Assembly: GCA_030681835.1 (NCBI GenBank)
Contig: JAUXRN010000260.1
Coordinates: 1-49,122 of the forward strand
Direction: 5' to 3'
Length of the DNA: 49,122 nucleotides
Source: Actinomycetota bacterium
GTDB lineage: Bacteria; Actinomycetota; Actinomycetes; S36-B12
The first letter of the stretch is position 1. Every line of letters begins with the position of its first letter. Of the stretch, positions 17,206 through 24,889 are shown one piece after another. A program made the position numbers and the translations under genes. The notes beneath the pieces are model-generated. The model worked only from the letters and a program-made list of their open reading frames with translations, did no database searches and was not told where the DNA came from.

Positions 17206-17849
17206 CGGGCGAGCCGCACGTGCGCCCGCGCGACGGCGTGGCCGTGCGGGCGAGCGGCATCGTGGTCGTTCGCGGTGGCAGGGATGTGCTCGACGGGGTC
17301 GATGCCAACGTCCTCCCCGGAAGGATCCTCGCCGTCACCGGCCCGTCGGGCGCGGGAAAGACCACCCTGCTCTGGGTACTCGCTGGGCTGCTGCAACCGG
17401 ATGGCGGTTCCGTGGAACCACGGGACCGGTCGAGCCACGCTGCCGTCGTCTTCCAGGGCTACGGCCTGCTGCCGATGCTGACGGCCGCGGAGAACGTCGA
17501 ACTCCCGCTTCAATTGCACGGCGTCGTACGTGCCGAGGCGCGCACCCAAGCCCAGGACTGCCTGGCCCGGGCGGGCTTGGCAGACGTCCCTGAGCGACTG
17601 GTCGAGGAGTTGTCCGGCGGCCAGCGCCAACGGGTCGCCGTCGCACGGGCGCTCGCCGTGGCGCCCGCCCTCCTGGTGGCGGACGAGCCGACGGCCGAAC
17701 TCGACGCCGACACGGCTGCCGTGGTCTTCCGCGCCCTTCGGGCCGAGGCGGACGCGGGCGCCGCGGTAGTGCTCGCCACCCACGATGACGAACTGGCCGC
17801 CCAGTGCGACGCCACGGTGCACCTCGTCGACGGCCGCGTCCAGCCCTGA
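17202..17849 (+). CDS. Second ABC ATPase of the operon
   Basis: A 215-aa ATP-binding protein with Walker A GPSGAGKTT, a Q-loop VVFQGYGLLP, canonical signature LSGGQRQR, Walker B LLVADEPT and switch His in LATHDDE. It lacks the tail found on the first ATPase. Because both ATPases are intact, differ clearly and accompany one double-unit permease, a heterodimeric nucleotide-binding pair is plausible. It is the last gene of the operon; a short GGCGC-GA-GCGCC hairpin (17860-17871) lies at the convergent junction with the globin gene. Confidence 0.87.
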   Translation: MTGEPHVRPRDGVAVRASGIVVVRGGRDVLDGVDANVLPGRILAVTGPSGAGKTTLLWVLAGLLQPDGGSVEPRDRSSHAAVVFQGYGLLPMLTAAENVELPLQLHGVVRAEARTQAQDCLARAGLADVPERLVEELSGGQRQRVAVARALAVAPALLVADEPTAELDADTAAVVFRALRAEADAGAAVVLATHDDELAAQCDATVHLVDGRVQP

Positions 17850-17870
17850 CGATCGGGTCGGCGCGAGCGC

Positions 17871-18287
17871 CTACAGCGTCGCGCGATGGATCGTGATGAA
17901 CTCGCTGCCCGACTCGCCCATGAGGCGACGGCTCATCGACCACGCGATGCGCGAGCCCTGGACCTTGGCGAGGTCGGCAGTCGGGCCGGTGAACATCGCA
18001 TCGACAGTGGCATGCCACAGGTCCACCCACCGTCCGAAGTGCTCGGGAGTCAGGGCTGCACGCTCGTGCAGGTCGACGTGCACCTTCAACGCGTTGCGCT
18101 TGTACGTGCCGGCCCGGAACAGCACGGTCTCCCAGAACTCGCACATGACCGGCATGTGCTCGGCGAGGTCCATGCGGGCGATGTCGATGAAGACCGGGCC
18201 GAGCAGGTCGTCCAGGAAGGCCTGGCCGTAGAAGGCCTCGATCAGCGCGACGACATCGTCGTGCGTCGCGATGTCGGGCTGCCCCAT
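17871..18287 (-). CDS. Group III truncated hemoglobin
   Basis: A 138-aa haem protein of the truncated-globin family, group III (Ctb/trHbP type), thought to bind O2 or NO in the cytoplasm. Evidence is the FYGQAFLDDLLGPVF helix, the MPVMCEFWETVLFRAGTYKRNALKVHVDLH region that carries the proximal-side pattern, and the closing FGRWVDLWHATVDAMF helix with its conserved Trp residues. AAGGAG lies 5 bases before the ATG, so this gene is leadered. It is divergent from the MFS gene and convergent to the ABC operon. No partner reductase is adjacent. Confidence 0.88.
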   Translation of the reverse strand: MGQPDIATHDDVVALIEAFYGQAFLDDLLGPVFIDIARMDLAEHMPVMCEFWETVLFRAGTYKRNALKVHVDLHERAALTPEHFGRWVDLWHATVDAMFTGPTADLAKVQGSRIAWSMSRRLMGESGSEFITIHRATL

Positions 18288-18367
18288 GCCTGCTCCTTCG
18301 TGATCACCTGCTCCCCCCGATCGGTTCGCCTCTGCAGTATCCCCCGGCGGCCCGGCATGATGTCCCG

Positions 18368-19597
18368 ATGAGCCGGCACTGGCCGCGCTACCTCCCGGTC
18401 GGCCTGCTCGAGCTGGCCAACCTGGCGTCTGGCGTCGGGAACGCGATCGTGATGATCACGATCCCCTGGCTCGTGCTGGATCTCACCGGCTCGGCAGCGG
18501 CCGCCGGCTTGGTGGCCGCCGTGAGCGCGATCCCGTCGCTGCTCGTCTCGCCCATTGCGGGCTGGCTCGTCGACCGGTTCGGCCGGCGCGTCATCAGCGT
18601 GGCCTCGGACGTGATGTCCGCGCTGTCCGTGGCCGCCATCCCCGTCGTGGCGCTGGCCGGGGACCTGACGTTGCCGCTCATCATCGCCCTGGCCCTGGTA
18701 GGCGCGGCATTCGACCCGGCCGGGTACACGGCCCGCCGGGCCCTCATTCCCGATGCCGCCATGGCCGCCCGCATGCCGGTGGACCGCCTGAACGGCATCC
18801 ATGAAGGGGTCTTCGCCGTCGGCTGGACCATCGGACCGCTGCTGGCCGCCGTCCTGATCGCTGCCTTCGGCGCGGCGCCCTCGTTCTGGGCGCCCTTCGG
18901 CCTGTTCCTCCTGGCCTCTGCCTGCGTTGCCGTCATGCGGGTGCGCGACCAGGGCCAGCAGGAGCGGGAGCGGGCGATTGCCGCCGGGGAGCATGTCGGG
19001 GGCTGGCAGGGCCTGGTGCGGGGCTTCTCCGTCCTGTGGCACGACCGGCTGCTGCGCACCATCACGATCGCCGCCGTCGTCCTCGCCGCCATCTACATGC
19101 CGACCGAGGCCGTGCTGCTGCCGGTGCACTTCGAGGGGCTCGGCGACCCGGGGTCGCTCGGCATCATCATCGCCGCCCTGGCGGCCGGGTCGGCAGTCGG
19201 CGCGTTCGGCTACGGCTGGCTGTCCCGGCGCATGACCCGCCTGACCATGATGCGCATCGTGCTGCTGGGCACCGCGCTGAGCATCGTGCCCATGGCCCTC
19301 CTCCCGGCCCTGCCGGTCATGGCCGTCGCCGGATTCGCCCTCGGGCTGTGCTGGGGCCCCTTCAACCCGCTGATGAGCACGGTCGTGCAGCGCAGGGTGC
19401 GGCCGGACGAGCAGGGCCGCGTGTACGGGGTGCAGCTATCGGCGTTCTACGCAGCGCCGCCGATCGCGATGCTTGCCGTGGGCGCTGCCGTCGAGGGCTA
19501 CGGAGTCGAGGTCACCTACCTCGGTCTCGCCGTCGTCCTCGCGGCGACGGCGCTCGTCGCGCTGCTGACGCCGGGCCTGCGCGAGATCAACGACTGA
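18368..19597 (+). CDS. MFS transporter (drug-efflux type)
   Basis: A 409-aa major facilitator protein with about 12 helices. The cytoplasmic loop between helices 2 and 3 has the family A motif as GWLVDRFGRRVI, and a matching GYGWLSRRMTRLTMM sits between helices 8 and 9. Overall similarity is to actinobacterial MFS_3 exporters, where substrates are usually drugs or unknown. CATGAT at 18356-18361 lies exactly 6 bases before the start and is the likely -10 of a leaderless message. The last 11 bases overlap the convergent GNAT gene. Confidence 0.87.
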   Translation: MSRHWPRYLPVGLLELANLASGVGNAIVMITIPWLVLDLTGSAAAAGLVAAVSAIPSLLVSPIAGWLVDRFGRRVISVASDVMSALSVAAIPVVALAGDLTLPLIIALALVGAAFDPAGYTARRALIPDAAMAARMPVDRLNGIHEGVFAVGWTIGPLLAAVLIAAFGAAPSFWAPFGLFLLASACVAVMRVRDQGQQERERAIAAGEHVGGWQGLVRGFSVLWHDRLLRTITIAAVVLAAIYMPTEAVLLPVHFEGLGDPGSLGIIIAALAAGSAVGAFGYGWLSRRMTRLTMMRIVLLGTALSIVPMALLPALPVMAVAGFALGLCWGPFNPLMSTVVQRRVRPDEQGRVYGVQLSAFYAAPPIAMLAVGAAVEGYGVEVTYLGLAVVLAATALVALLTPGLREIND

Positions 19598-20135
19598 GCC
19601 GAGCCAGGTCCAACCGGTACTCGACGAGCTCGACGCCGTACCACTCCCCCGTGATGCCGACCATGGTCATGCCGAGCCGCTCGCACACGGCCGCGCTGCC
19701 GTGGTTCTCCGGGTAGAGCACAGCGCGGACCGTGCCCTGGCCGCGTGCTGCCGCGGCCGAGACGAGTGCGGCGCCTGCCTCGGTGGCGTAGCCCCGCCCC
19801 CACCAGTCCGGATGGAGGTGCCAGCCGATCTCCACGGCGTCGGACGCGGCTCCGTCGCTGCGCGGCAGATCGACCATGAGCGCAGTGCCGACCGGCCGAC
19901 CCTCGGGGACCTCGCGCCGCACGATCGCCCAGACGCCGTGGCCGTCACGGATGCGCGTCGACCATCGTGCGATGCGCTGGAGGGCATCGTCGACATCGAG
20001 CACCGGGCTGGGGCTGGCCCCCAGGAAGCGGTAGACCTCGGGCCGGCCATACATGTCCAGCAGGGCCTCGGCATCGTCCGCGTTCCACGGACGGAACGCC
20101 AGTCGCGCTGTCGGCGTCGGCGTGCTGCGAGGCAT
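19587..20135 (-). CDS. GNAT N-acetyltransferase (RimJ/RimL-like)
   Basis: A 182-aa acetyltransferase of the Acetyltransf_3 group. The N-terminal RLAFRPWNADDAEALLDMY opening, the EIGWHLHPDWWGRGYATEA acetyl-CoA-binding loop (R/Q-x-x-G-x-A equivalent) near residue 115 and the NHGSAAVCERLGM helix are diagnostic. The acceptor may be a ribosomal protein N-terminus or a small molecule. The start at 20135 is chosen from homologous length; an upstream frame extends into the neighbouring gene. The gene follows a membrane protein by 11 bases, so they likely form an operon. Confidence 0.86.
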   Translation of the reverse strand: MPRSTPTPTARLAFRPWNADDAEALLDMYGRPEVYRFLGASPSPVLDVDDALQRIARWSTRIRDGHGVWAIVRREVPEGRPVGTALMVDLPRSDGAASDAVEIGWHLHPDWWGRGYATEAGAALVSAAAARGQGTVRAVLYPENHGSAAVCERLGMTMVGITGEWYGVELVEYRLDLARLSR

Positions 20136-20146
20136 GGGGGCCGCCC

Positions 20147-20560
20147 TCACGCGTGGACGGCTCGCGTCCGCAGCATCGTCAGGAGCGCCAGCACGAAGGC
20201 GACCGCCGACACGGGCGCCCAGATCAGTCGCTCGCCCATGGACGGTGTCGCGAGGTTCACCACGATCGCCAGGGCGAGGTACACGACCGCAAGCCAGCCG
20301 AGGATGGCCACCATCACTCGCGGCGCCGACCTCAGGGGGCCCTCGCCGGCCCGCGCAAGGAGGGAGACAGCCATGAGGCCGAGCAGGAGGAACGAGATCC
20401 CCGCGACCACCCGTCCCACCGCAGGCAGCGTCCCGGAGTACGCCCCGCCCTGCGTGAAATCGCCCCACGGCGCACCGAGCACCAGGGCGAGCTGGAAGGC
20501 CATGACGACCGCGATCACGGCCGCCGCCGCGCGTGCAGAGGCGAGGGAGGACAGGCGCAC
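20147..20560 (-). CDS. Small four-helix membrane protein, hypothetical
   Basis: A 137-aa protein with four hydrophobic helices (about 9-29, 46-66, 80-103 and 112-131). The loop after helix 1 contains LGAPWGDFTQGG, a pattern shared by small actinobacterial membrane proteins of unknown role. The GTG start is 6 bases downstream of TAGACA (minus strand 20572-20567), consistent with a leaderless transcript. It precedes the GNAT gene. Confidence 0.65.
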   Translation of the reverse strand: MRLSSLASARAAAAVIAVVMAFQLALVLGAPWGDFTQGGAYSGTLPAVGRVVAGISFLLLGLMAVSLLARAGEGPLRSAPRVMVAILGWLAVVYLALAIVVNLATPSMGERLIWAPVSAVAFVLALLTMLRTRAVHA

Positions 20561-20596
20561 GAGTGATGTCTATCAGGTGGGAGGGGCACGACCCGC

Positions 20597-20791
20597 CTAG
20601 GCCGTGAACGACAGGCCGGCGGCGGCCAACGCGCTCTCGAGGATCCCGAGGGCCTTGGGACCCATGCCGTGCAGCGCGGCCACCTGGGCGCGGCTGACGC
20701 CTGCGAGATCCTCCAGCCTGGCGAGGCCCGCACCCACCAACGCCCGGCGTGCCGGCGCCCCGATGGGCAGGTCACTCCACGCTTCGGCCAT
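20597..20791 (-). CDS. Helix-hairpin-helix DNA-binding-like small protein
   Basis: A 64-aa protein: IGAPARRALVGAGLARLEDLAGVSRAQVAALHGMGPKAL. It holds two helix-hairpin-helix units, the second with the GMGPKAL hairpin typical of non-specific DNA contacts. Bacterial homologues of about 60-70 aa begin at the equivalent of MAEAW, hence the chosen start; a GTG five codons upstream (20806) is possible. The cellular role is unknown; the fold resembles the RNA-polymerase alpha C-terminal domain. Confidence 0.75.
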   Translation of the reverse strand: MAEAWSDLPIGAPARRALVGAGLARLEDLAGVSRAQVAALHGMGPKALGILESALAAAGLSFTA

Positions 20792-20824
20792 GGCGAATGA
20801 TCGCACTCGCGACGGCGGACGCGG

Positions 20825-20830
20825 CTAGGT
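20825..20830 (+). promoter_or_regulatory. -10 box of alcohol dehydrogenase gene
   Basis: TAGGTT lies 42 bases before the ATG at 20873, and the intervening leader ends in GAAGGGA, an RBS. This gene is therefore predicted to have a short 5' UTR, in contrast with the leaderless genes. Confidence 0.4.
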
Positions 20831-20872
20831 TCCACCACGGACGATCGGATCGGCCGACGAAGGGACACGCCC

Positions 20873-21904
20873 ATGCGCTCGCTGACCTACGTCGAGCCGG
20901 GCGTCATTGCCTGGCAGGACGCCCCCGAGCCCGTGCTCGCACAGGAGCACGCCGCCCTCGTGCGCCCGCTGGCGGTCGCCCGTTGCGATCTTGACCCCAT
21001 CCAAGGAGCGTTCGGGATCTTCCCCGGTCCCTTCCCGGTCGGTCACGAGACGGTGGCCGAGGTCACCGCGCTCGGCAGTGACGTGGCCGGGCTGCACGTG
21101 GGCGACCTCGTACTCGTTCCCTTCCAGGTTTCCTGCGGTGGCTGCGGGGCGTGCCGGGAGGGCCGCTTCGGCGGGTGCCAGACCTACCCGGCCCGGGCCG
21201 GCGCCGCCTTCGGGTTCGGCGCGGCCGGCGGCGGTCACGGCGGGGCGATGTCCGACCTGCTCCTCGTCCCGCATGCCCAGCACATGCTCGTCCCGGCGCC
21301 GCGGTCGATCCCGGCGGCCGCGCTTGCGACCCTGCCGGACAACGTCGTCGATGGGTACCGCACGGTGGGCCGCCACCTGGCCGAGCGACCCGGATCCGAT
21401 GTCCTCGTCGTTGGCGGGGCCGCGGCGTCCATCGGCCTGTACGCCGTTGCCTGCGCGGTCGCCCTCGGTGCCGGCTCCGTGCGGTACATCGACTCCGACG
21501 ACGAGCGGCTGGCCGTCGCGGCGCGACTTGGCGCGCAGGCGATCAGGCACGACGGCGACTGGCCCCCGTCCTTCGACCGGGCCGGGATCGTCATCGAGAA
21601 CACCGGAACCGCGCAGGGGCTCGAGTGCGCCGTTCGCTCGACGGATGCGTACGGCTACCTCACCAGCGTCGCAATCCACTTCACCCCGGCCGCGCTGCCC
21701 CTCCTGCAGATGTACACGCGCGGCATCACGTTCCACACGTCCCGTGCTGATTCGCGCGCCTACCTGCCCGAGGTGCTGGCCCTGCTCGAAGCCGGCCGGC
21801 TGGACCCGCTGGCCGTGCCGACGCACGTGGTGGACTGGGACGGAGCAGACGAGGCCTGGCTGGAGCCCGGCATCAAGCTGGTGCTCAGCCGCCCGCCCGC
21901 GTGA
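20873..21904 (+). CDS. Zinc-dependent alcohol dehydrogenase (MDR family)
   Basis: A 343-aa medium-chain dehydrogenase/reductase. The zinc-site His-Glu pair is in FPVGHETVAEVTALG. The structural-zinc loop begins SCGGCGACREGRFGGCQ, with four Cys. The cofactor domain shows VLVVGGAAASIGLYAVACAVALGAG followed by Asp (RYIDSDDERL), which suggests NAD over NADP. The substrate alcohol is unknown. The GAAGGGA RBS supports the start. Its 3' end overlaps the convergent epimerase by 20 bases. Confidence 0.87.
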   Translation: MRSLTYVEPGVIAWQDAPEPVLAQEHAALVRPLAVARCDLDPIQGAFGIFPGPFPVGHETVAEVTALGSDVAGLHVGDLVLVPFQVSCGGCGACREGRFGGCQTYPARAGAAFGFGAAGGGHGGAMSDLLLVPHAQHMLVPAPRSIPAAALATLPDNVVDGYRTVGRHLAERPGSDVLVVGGAAASIGLYAVACAVALGAGSVRYIDSDDERLAVAARLGAQAIRHDGDWPPSFDRAGIVIENTGTAQGLECAVRSTDAYGYLTSVAIHFTPAALPLLQMYTRGITFHTSRADSRAYLPEVLALLEAGRLDPLAVPTHVVDWDGADEAWLEPGIKLVLSRPPA

Positions 21905-22955
21905 CGCCGTCGTCGGGGACCGCGATCTTGCCGCGTGACACCAGGTCGATCACCGTGTCGGCCACCGACTCACGTACAGGGCGGAAGGTCATCCCCAGCT
22001 CGGACCTGATGCGCGCCGTGTCGTACTGCGGCACGCGGCCCAGATGGGTGCGCAGGTAGCTGCCGGCCCCGTCCGGCTGGAACCAGGACGCCGCCTTCGC
22101 CACCGCGGTGCCGATCGCGTTGTCCATCGGACGGCTGGGCAGTCGCACCGAGAGGGGAAGATGCTCGCGCATGACCCCGATGACCTCGCGCATGGTGAGG
22201 ACCTCCCCGGCGCACAGGTAGCGGCCGGATGCGTCGGGGGTCTCCATGGCCAAGGCGTGGGCCACCGCGACGTCGCGCACATCGACGAACCCCCATGCCA
22301 GGGCCAGGATCGCGGGGTAGGCGCCCGCCGTCAGGTCGACGAGGATCTGGTTCGACGTGTTCACGCCCGGGCCCAGCTCAGGCCCGATGTTCAGGAACGG
22401 ATTGACCGACACGAGGTCGAAGCCGCGACCGGCCTGCCCCATGAAGTCCCAGGCGGCCCGCTCGGCTGCCGCCTTCGACAGGTAGTACGGGTTGCGTCGC
22501 AGCGTCGACGATGTGTTCCAATCCGCCTCCGTCAGGACGTGCGTGCTGTCGGGCTGGTCAGTGATCGCCGCCACCGACGACGTGAGCACCATCCGCCGGA
22601 CGGTGCCGGCCCGCGCGCAAGCGTCGAGCACCGCGAGGGTTCCGTTCACGGCGGGATCGACGAGGTCGCGCTGCGGGTCGGCCGTATCGAGGATGTAGGG
22701 GCTCGCGGCGTGCATGACGTCGGTGATCCCGGCCATGGCGTCGACGAAGGAGTCCGGCTCGGTCAGGTCGGCCTCGACCAGGTCCAGCCCGTACGAGGCA
22801 CCCGGGAGCCCGATCAGGTGCGCATAGGCAGCGGTGCGAGCGGTCGACCGGACCGTCCCGCGAACCCGGTACCCCCGGGCGAGCAGCTCGCGCACGAGAT
22901 GCGACCCCAGGAAGCCCGTGGCGCCCGTGACCAGGACGTGGCGATCAACCGTCAT
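21885..22955 (-). CDS. NAD(P)-dependent epimerase/reductase (DFR-like SDR)
   Basis: A 356-aa extended short-chain dehydrogenase. The N-terminal HVLVTGATGFLGSHLVRELL is the GxxGxxG nucleotide-binding motif. The active-site YxxxK is in NPYYLSKAAAER near residue 156, preceded by the catalytic Ser in VLTSSVAAI. The layout matches dihydroflavonol-4-reductase/cinnamoyl-CoA-reductase-like enzymes. Start 22955 is preferred to an ATG seven codons upstream because CATGAT (minus strand, 22967-22962) lies exactly 6 bases before it. The substrate is unknown. Confidence 0.86.
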   Translation of the reverse strand: MTVDRHVLVTGATGFLGSHLVRELLARGYRVRGTVRSTARTAAYAHLIGLPGASYGLDLVEADLTEPDSFVDAMAGITDVMHAASPYILDTADPQRDLVDPAVNGTLAVLDACARAGTVRRMVLTSSVAAITDQPDSTHVLTEADWNTSSTLRRNPYYLSKAAAERAAWDFMGQAGRGFDLVSVNPFLNIGPELGPGVNTSNQILVDLTAGAYPAILALAWGFVDVRDVAVAHALAMETPDASGRYLCAGEVLTMREVIGVMREHLPLSVRLPSRPMDNAIGTAVAKAASWFQPDGAGSYLRTHLGRVPQYDTARIRSELGMTFRPVRESVADTVIDLVSRGKIAVPDDGVTRAGG

Positions 22956-22962
22956 GCCCCCA

Positions 22963-23544
22963 TCATGCAGCGACAAGCTCCGCCGCCCCGAAAGAGACGG
23001 AGAAGCGGTCGCACCAGATGGTGACGCTGGTCAGGTCCTCGAGGTCGACGCTCACCGGTATGCGGTAGTTCTGGTTGCCCCGGTTGCCCTTGAGCTCGCC
23101 GAGGTCGGCGTAGTCGCCGTCGTCGAACACGAACCACCCGTCGCGCCCCTCGATCACGGGCGCATCCGAGAGCCACACGCGCAGGTCGGGCCCGTTGCTG
23201 GTGTCGAGCCCCTCGATACGCAGCACGCGGTCGCCATCGGGCAGCGCGATCACGCTCGCCGTCCCCGAGGTCCCGTGCTCGTGCGAGATGAACTCGCCGG
23301 TGGCGATCACCTTCGGCTGGGCTGCGACGCTCTCAGACTGCTCCGGCGCTGGCGTCGTTGCGTCCACCACGACCGCCGGAGCCGACACGGCACTGGGTGA
23401 CGCCGCGAGCGGCGAGGCCTCGTCGACCGTCGTGTTCACGAAGAGCCGCCAGGGCTGGAAGAGGTACAGGCCCACCCCCACCACGGCAACGAGCAGGAGC
23501 GCAGTGGGTACCAGGACGGCGGGGCGGCGCAGACGGACGAGCAT
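22963..23544 (-). CDS. DM13-domain extracytoplasmic protein
   Basis: A 193-aa protein with an N-terminal signal anchor (about 10-32, VPTALLLVAVVGVGLYLF), a Pro/Ala/Ser-rich stalk, and a C-terminal DM13 domain of about 100 residues. Typical segments are GEFISHEHGTSGTASVI, LRIEGLDTSNGPDLRVWLS, LKGNRGNQNYRIP and VTIWCDRFSVSFGAAEL, which contains the single conserved Cys. DM13 domains are proposed to take part in extracytoplasmic electron transfer. The RBS GGAGG precedes the ATG. Its promoter region contains a two-copy 7-bp direct repeat with 11-base period, suggesting response-regulator control. Confidence 0.87.
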   Translation of the reverse strand: MLVRLRRPAVLVPTALLLVAVVGVGLYLFQPWRLFVNTTVDEASPLAASPSAVSAPAVVVDATTPAPEQSESVAAQPKVIATGEFISHEHGTSGTASVIALPDGDRVLRIEGLDTSNGPDLRVWLSDAPVIEGRDGWFVFDDGDYADLGELKGNRGNQNYRIPVSVDLEDLTSVTIWCDRFSVSFGAAELVAA

Positions 23545-23597
23545 GGGACCTCCGTTGATCGGTGTCCCTCGAGTCTGCGGCGCCCCGCCACCGGGCG

Positions 23598-23628
23598 ATA
23601 GTGGCGTGGGCCTTACGAGGTCCTTACG
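23598..23628 (-). promoter_or_regulatory. DM13 promoter with tandem operator
   Basis: On the minus strand CGTAAGG occurs twice with an 11-base period (23628-23622 and 23617-23611), followed 7 bases on by CACTAT (23603-23598), a possible -10 box. Two direct 7-mers one helical turn apart in the -35 region is the arrangement bound by OmpR/PhoB-type regulators. The transcript would carry a leader of about 45 bases with a GGAGG RBS. Confidence 0.45.
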
Positions 23629-23635
23629 GCGCAGA

Positions 23636-24022
23636 TCAGGCCAGCGCCTTCGCCTTCAGTGAGTCGAACTCGGCCTGCGTGATCGCGCCCGAGTCCAGGA
23701 GCGACTTGGCCGACGCGATCTGGTCCGTGGGCGACGTGCCCGAGGCAGCGACCGACTGGATGTACTGCGCCTGCGCGGCCTGGATCTCCTTCGCCTGCTC
23801 GATCTGGCGCTCCTGCATGCCGCTGCCACGGGCGATGAGGTACACGAGGATGCCCAGCCACGGCACGAAGATCACGAAGATGACCCAGAAGGTCTTCGCG
23901 CCGCCACCGAGGTCCTTGCTGCGGAAGATGTCCCCGAAGATCCAGAACAGGCACATGAACCACGCGAAGAACAGGAAGAACTCGAACAGGGCCAGCAGGA
24001 ACGAGCCGTTGTCATTGAACAT
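23636..24022 (-). CDS. Membrane protein with PLDc_N-type helices and SHOCT domain
   Basis: A 128-aa protein. Two N-terminal helices (about 8-30, LLALFEFFLFFAWFMCLFWIF, and 45-65, FWVIFVIFVPWLGILVYLIA) are followed by RGSGMQER, as in phospholipase-D-nuclease N-terminal (PLDc_N) proteins. After a Gln-rich helix (QIEQAKEIQAAQAQYIQ) the C-terminus is a SHOCT domain: DQIASAKSLLDSGAITQAEFDSLKAKAL. SHOCT proteins are small oligomerising membrane proteins of unclear role. The start at 24022 is set by the first helix. Confidence 0.85.
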   Translation of the reverse strand: MFNDNGSFLLALFEFFLFFAWFMCLFWIFGDIFRSKDLGGGAKTFWVIFVIFVPWLGILVYLIARGSGMQERQIEQAKEIQAAQAQYIQSVAASGTSPTDQIASAKSLLDSGAITQAEFDSLKAKALA

Positions 24023-24066
24023 CGGGGCACACTCTCTCTTGTTTGGTGGTGTTGCTCGCGCACAGC

Positions 24067-24375
24067 CTAGGGACGGGCGAACCGGTAGTCGCGGATGACC
24101 TCCGCAACCGTCACCGAGTACTCCTCGTAGAAGTCCTCGATCCCGCGGCGCTGGGCGTGCAGATGCTCGGCCTGCGCCTTCCATGCCCGGGCAGAGTCAT
24201 CATCGCGGAAGTAGGACACCGTGATGCCCTCCCGGCTGACCGGATCCCGGACCCCCGTGATGCTGATGAAGCCGGGCTGCTCGTGGGCGAGTTCCTCCAT
24301 GCGCGTCGCGACGGCTGCGTACTCCTCGTCATGCGACTCGCTGCGGCGCGACGTGAAGATCACCGCGACCGTCAC
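24067..24375 (-). CDS. Antibiotic biosynthesis monooxygenase (ABM)-like protein
   Basis: A 102-aa ferredoxin-like dimeric alpha-beta barrel protein. Evidence is the opening strand VAVIFTSRRS, the EEYAAVATRMEELAHEQPGFISITGVRD helix-strand unit, and HxxxFYEEYSVTVAEVIRDY at the end. Members act as cofactor-free monooxygenases or haem-binding proteins; no activity can be assigned. Its GTG start overlaps the TGA of the SRPBCC gene (GTGA), so the two are coupled on the minus strand. Confidence 0.82.
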   Translation of the reverse strand: MTVAVIFTSRRSESHDEEYAAVATRMEELAHEQPGFISITGVRDPVSREGITVSYFRDDDSARAWKAQAEHLHAQRRGIEDFYEEYSVTVAEVIRDYRFARP

Positions 24376-24866
24376 GTTACGGCGCCTTCGTCGTCTGCCG
24401 AGCCGGTCTCGGCGAGGCGCTTCAGCCGCACGAGCGTCTTGGCCACGGCCACCTGGTTGTTGGCATAGGCATTGATGGCGAGCAGGCCAGGCGGGAACAG
24501 CGAGGTGCGGCCATCGAACGTCTCGGTGACGATCGTGGCCACGTCCGTGACGGGCTCGAGCTCATATCTCCAGCGGTGGCGGTAGAAGTGGCACCAGGCG
24601 ATGCGACGGCCCTCCTCGAACTCCACGACGGTGTTGTTCGTCCGGTAGGGCAACCGGATTCGCATGCCCATGCCGAAGTGCGCTCCCAAGGACAGCCGCT
24701 GGGGCCCGGCCACAAGCCCCTGCACGGTGCCGGAGCCGTCAAGGACGGCGTGCATCGCCGGATCGGCGAGCACGTCGAAGATCGCCTGCGCCGGAGCGTC
24801 GATCCGGATCCGCGCGGACTCCGCCCAGGGCGATCCGGTGTCCACGATGTCCGCTCGGGGGCTCAC
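24372..24866 (-). CDS. SRPBCC-superfamily (START-like) protein
   Basis: A 164-aa polyketide-cyclase/dehydrase-like lipid-binding fold. The RIRIDAPAQAIFDVLADPAMHAVLDGSGTV opening, the MGMRIRLPYRTNNTVVEFEEGRRIAWCHF strand pair and TIVTETFDG near residue 120 are typical. The GTG start at 24866 has TAGGGT (24879-24874) 7 bases upstream, so the gene is leaderless. It is divergent from the cruF-like gene; the two -10 boxes overlap. A role in carotenoid handling is conceivable from position alone. Confidence 0.8.
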   Translation of the reverse strand: MSPRADIVDTGSPWAESARIRIDAPAQAIFDVLADPAMHAVLDGSGTVQGLVAGPQRLSLGAHFGMGMRIRLPYRTNNTVVEFEEGRRIAWCHFYRHRWRYELEPVTDVATIVTETFDGRTSLFPPGLLAINAYANNQVAVAKTLVRLKRLAETGSADDEGAVT

Positions 24867-24873
24867 GCAGCCA

Positions 24874-24883
24874 ACCCTAGACT
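24874..24883. promoter_or_regulatory. Overlapping divergent leaderless -10 boxes
   Basis: The plus-strand TAGACT (24878-24883) ends 6 bases before the cruF-like GTG, and the minus-strand TAGGGT (24879-24874) ends 7 bases before the SRPBCC GTG. They share the central TA of a CTAG tetramer. The whole space between the two start codons is only 23 bases. Confidence 0.55.
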
Positions 24884-24889
24884 CGACCC

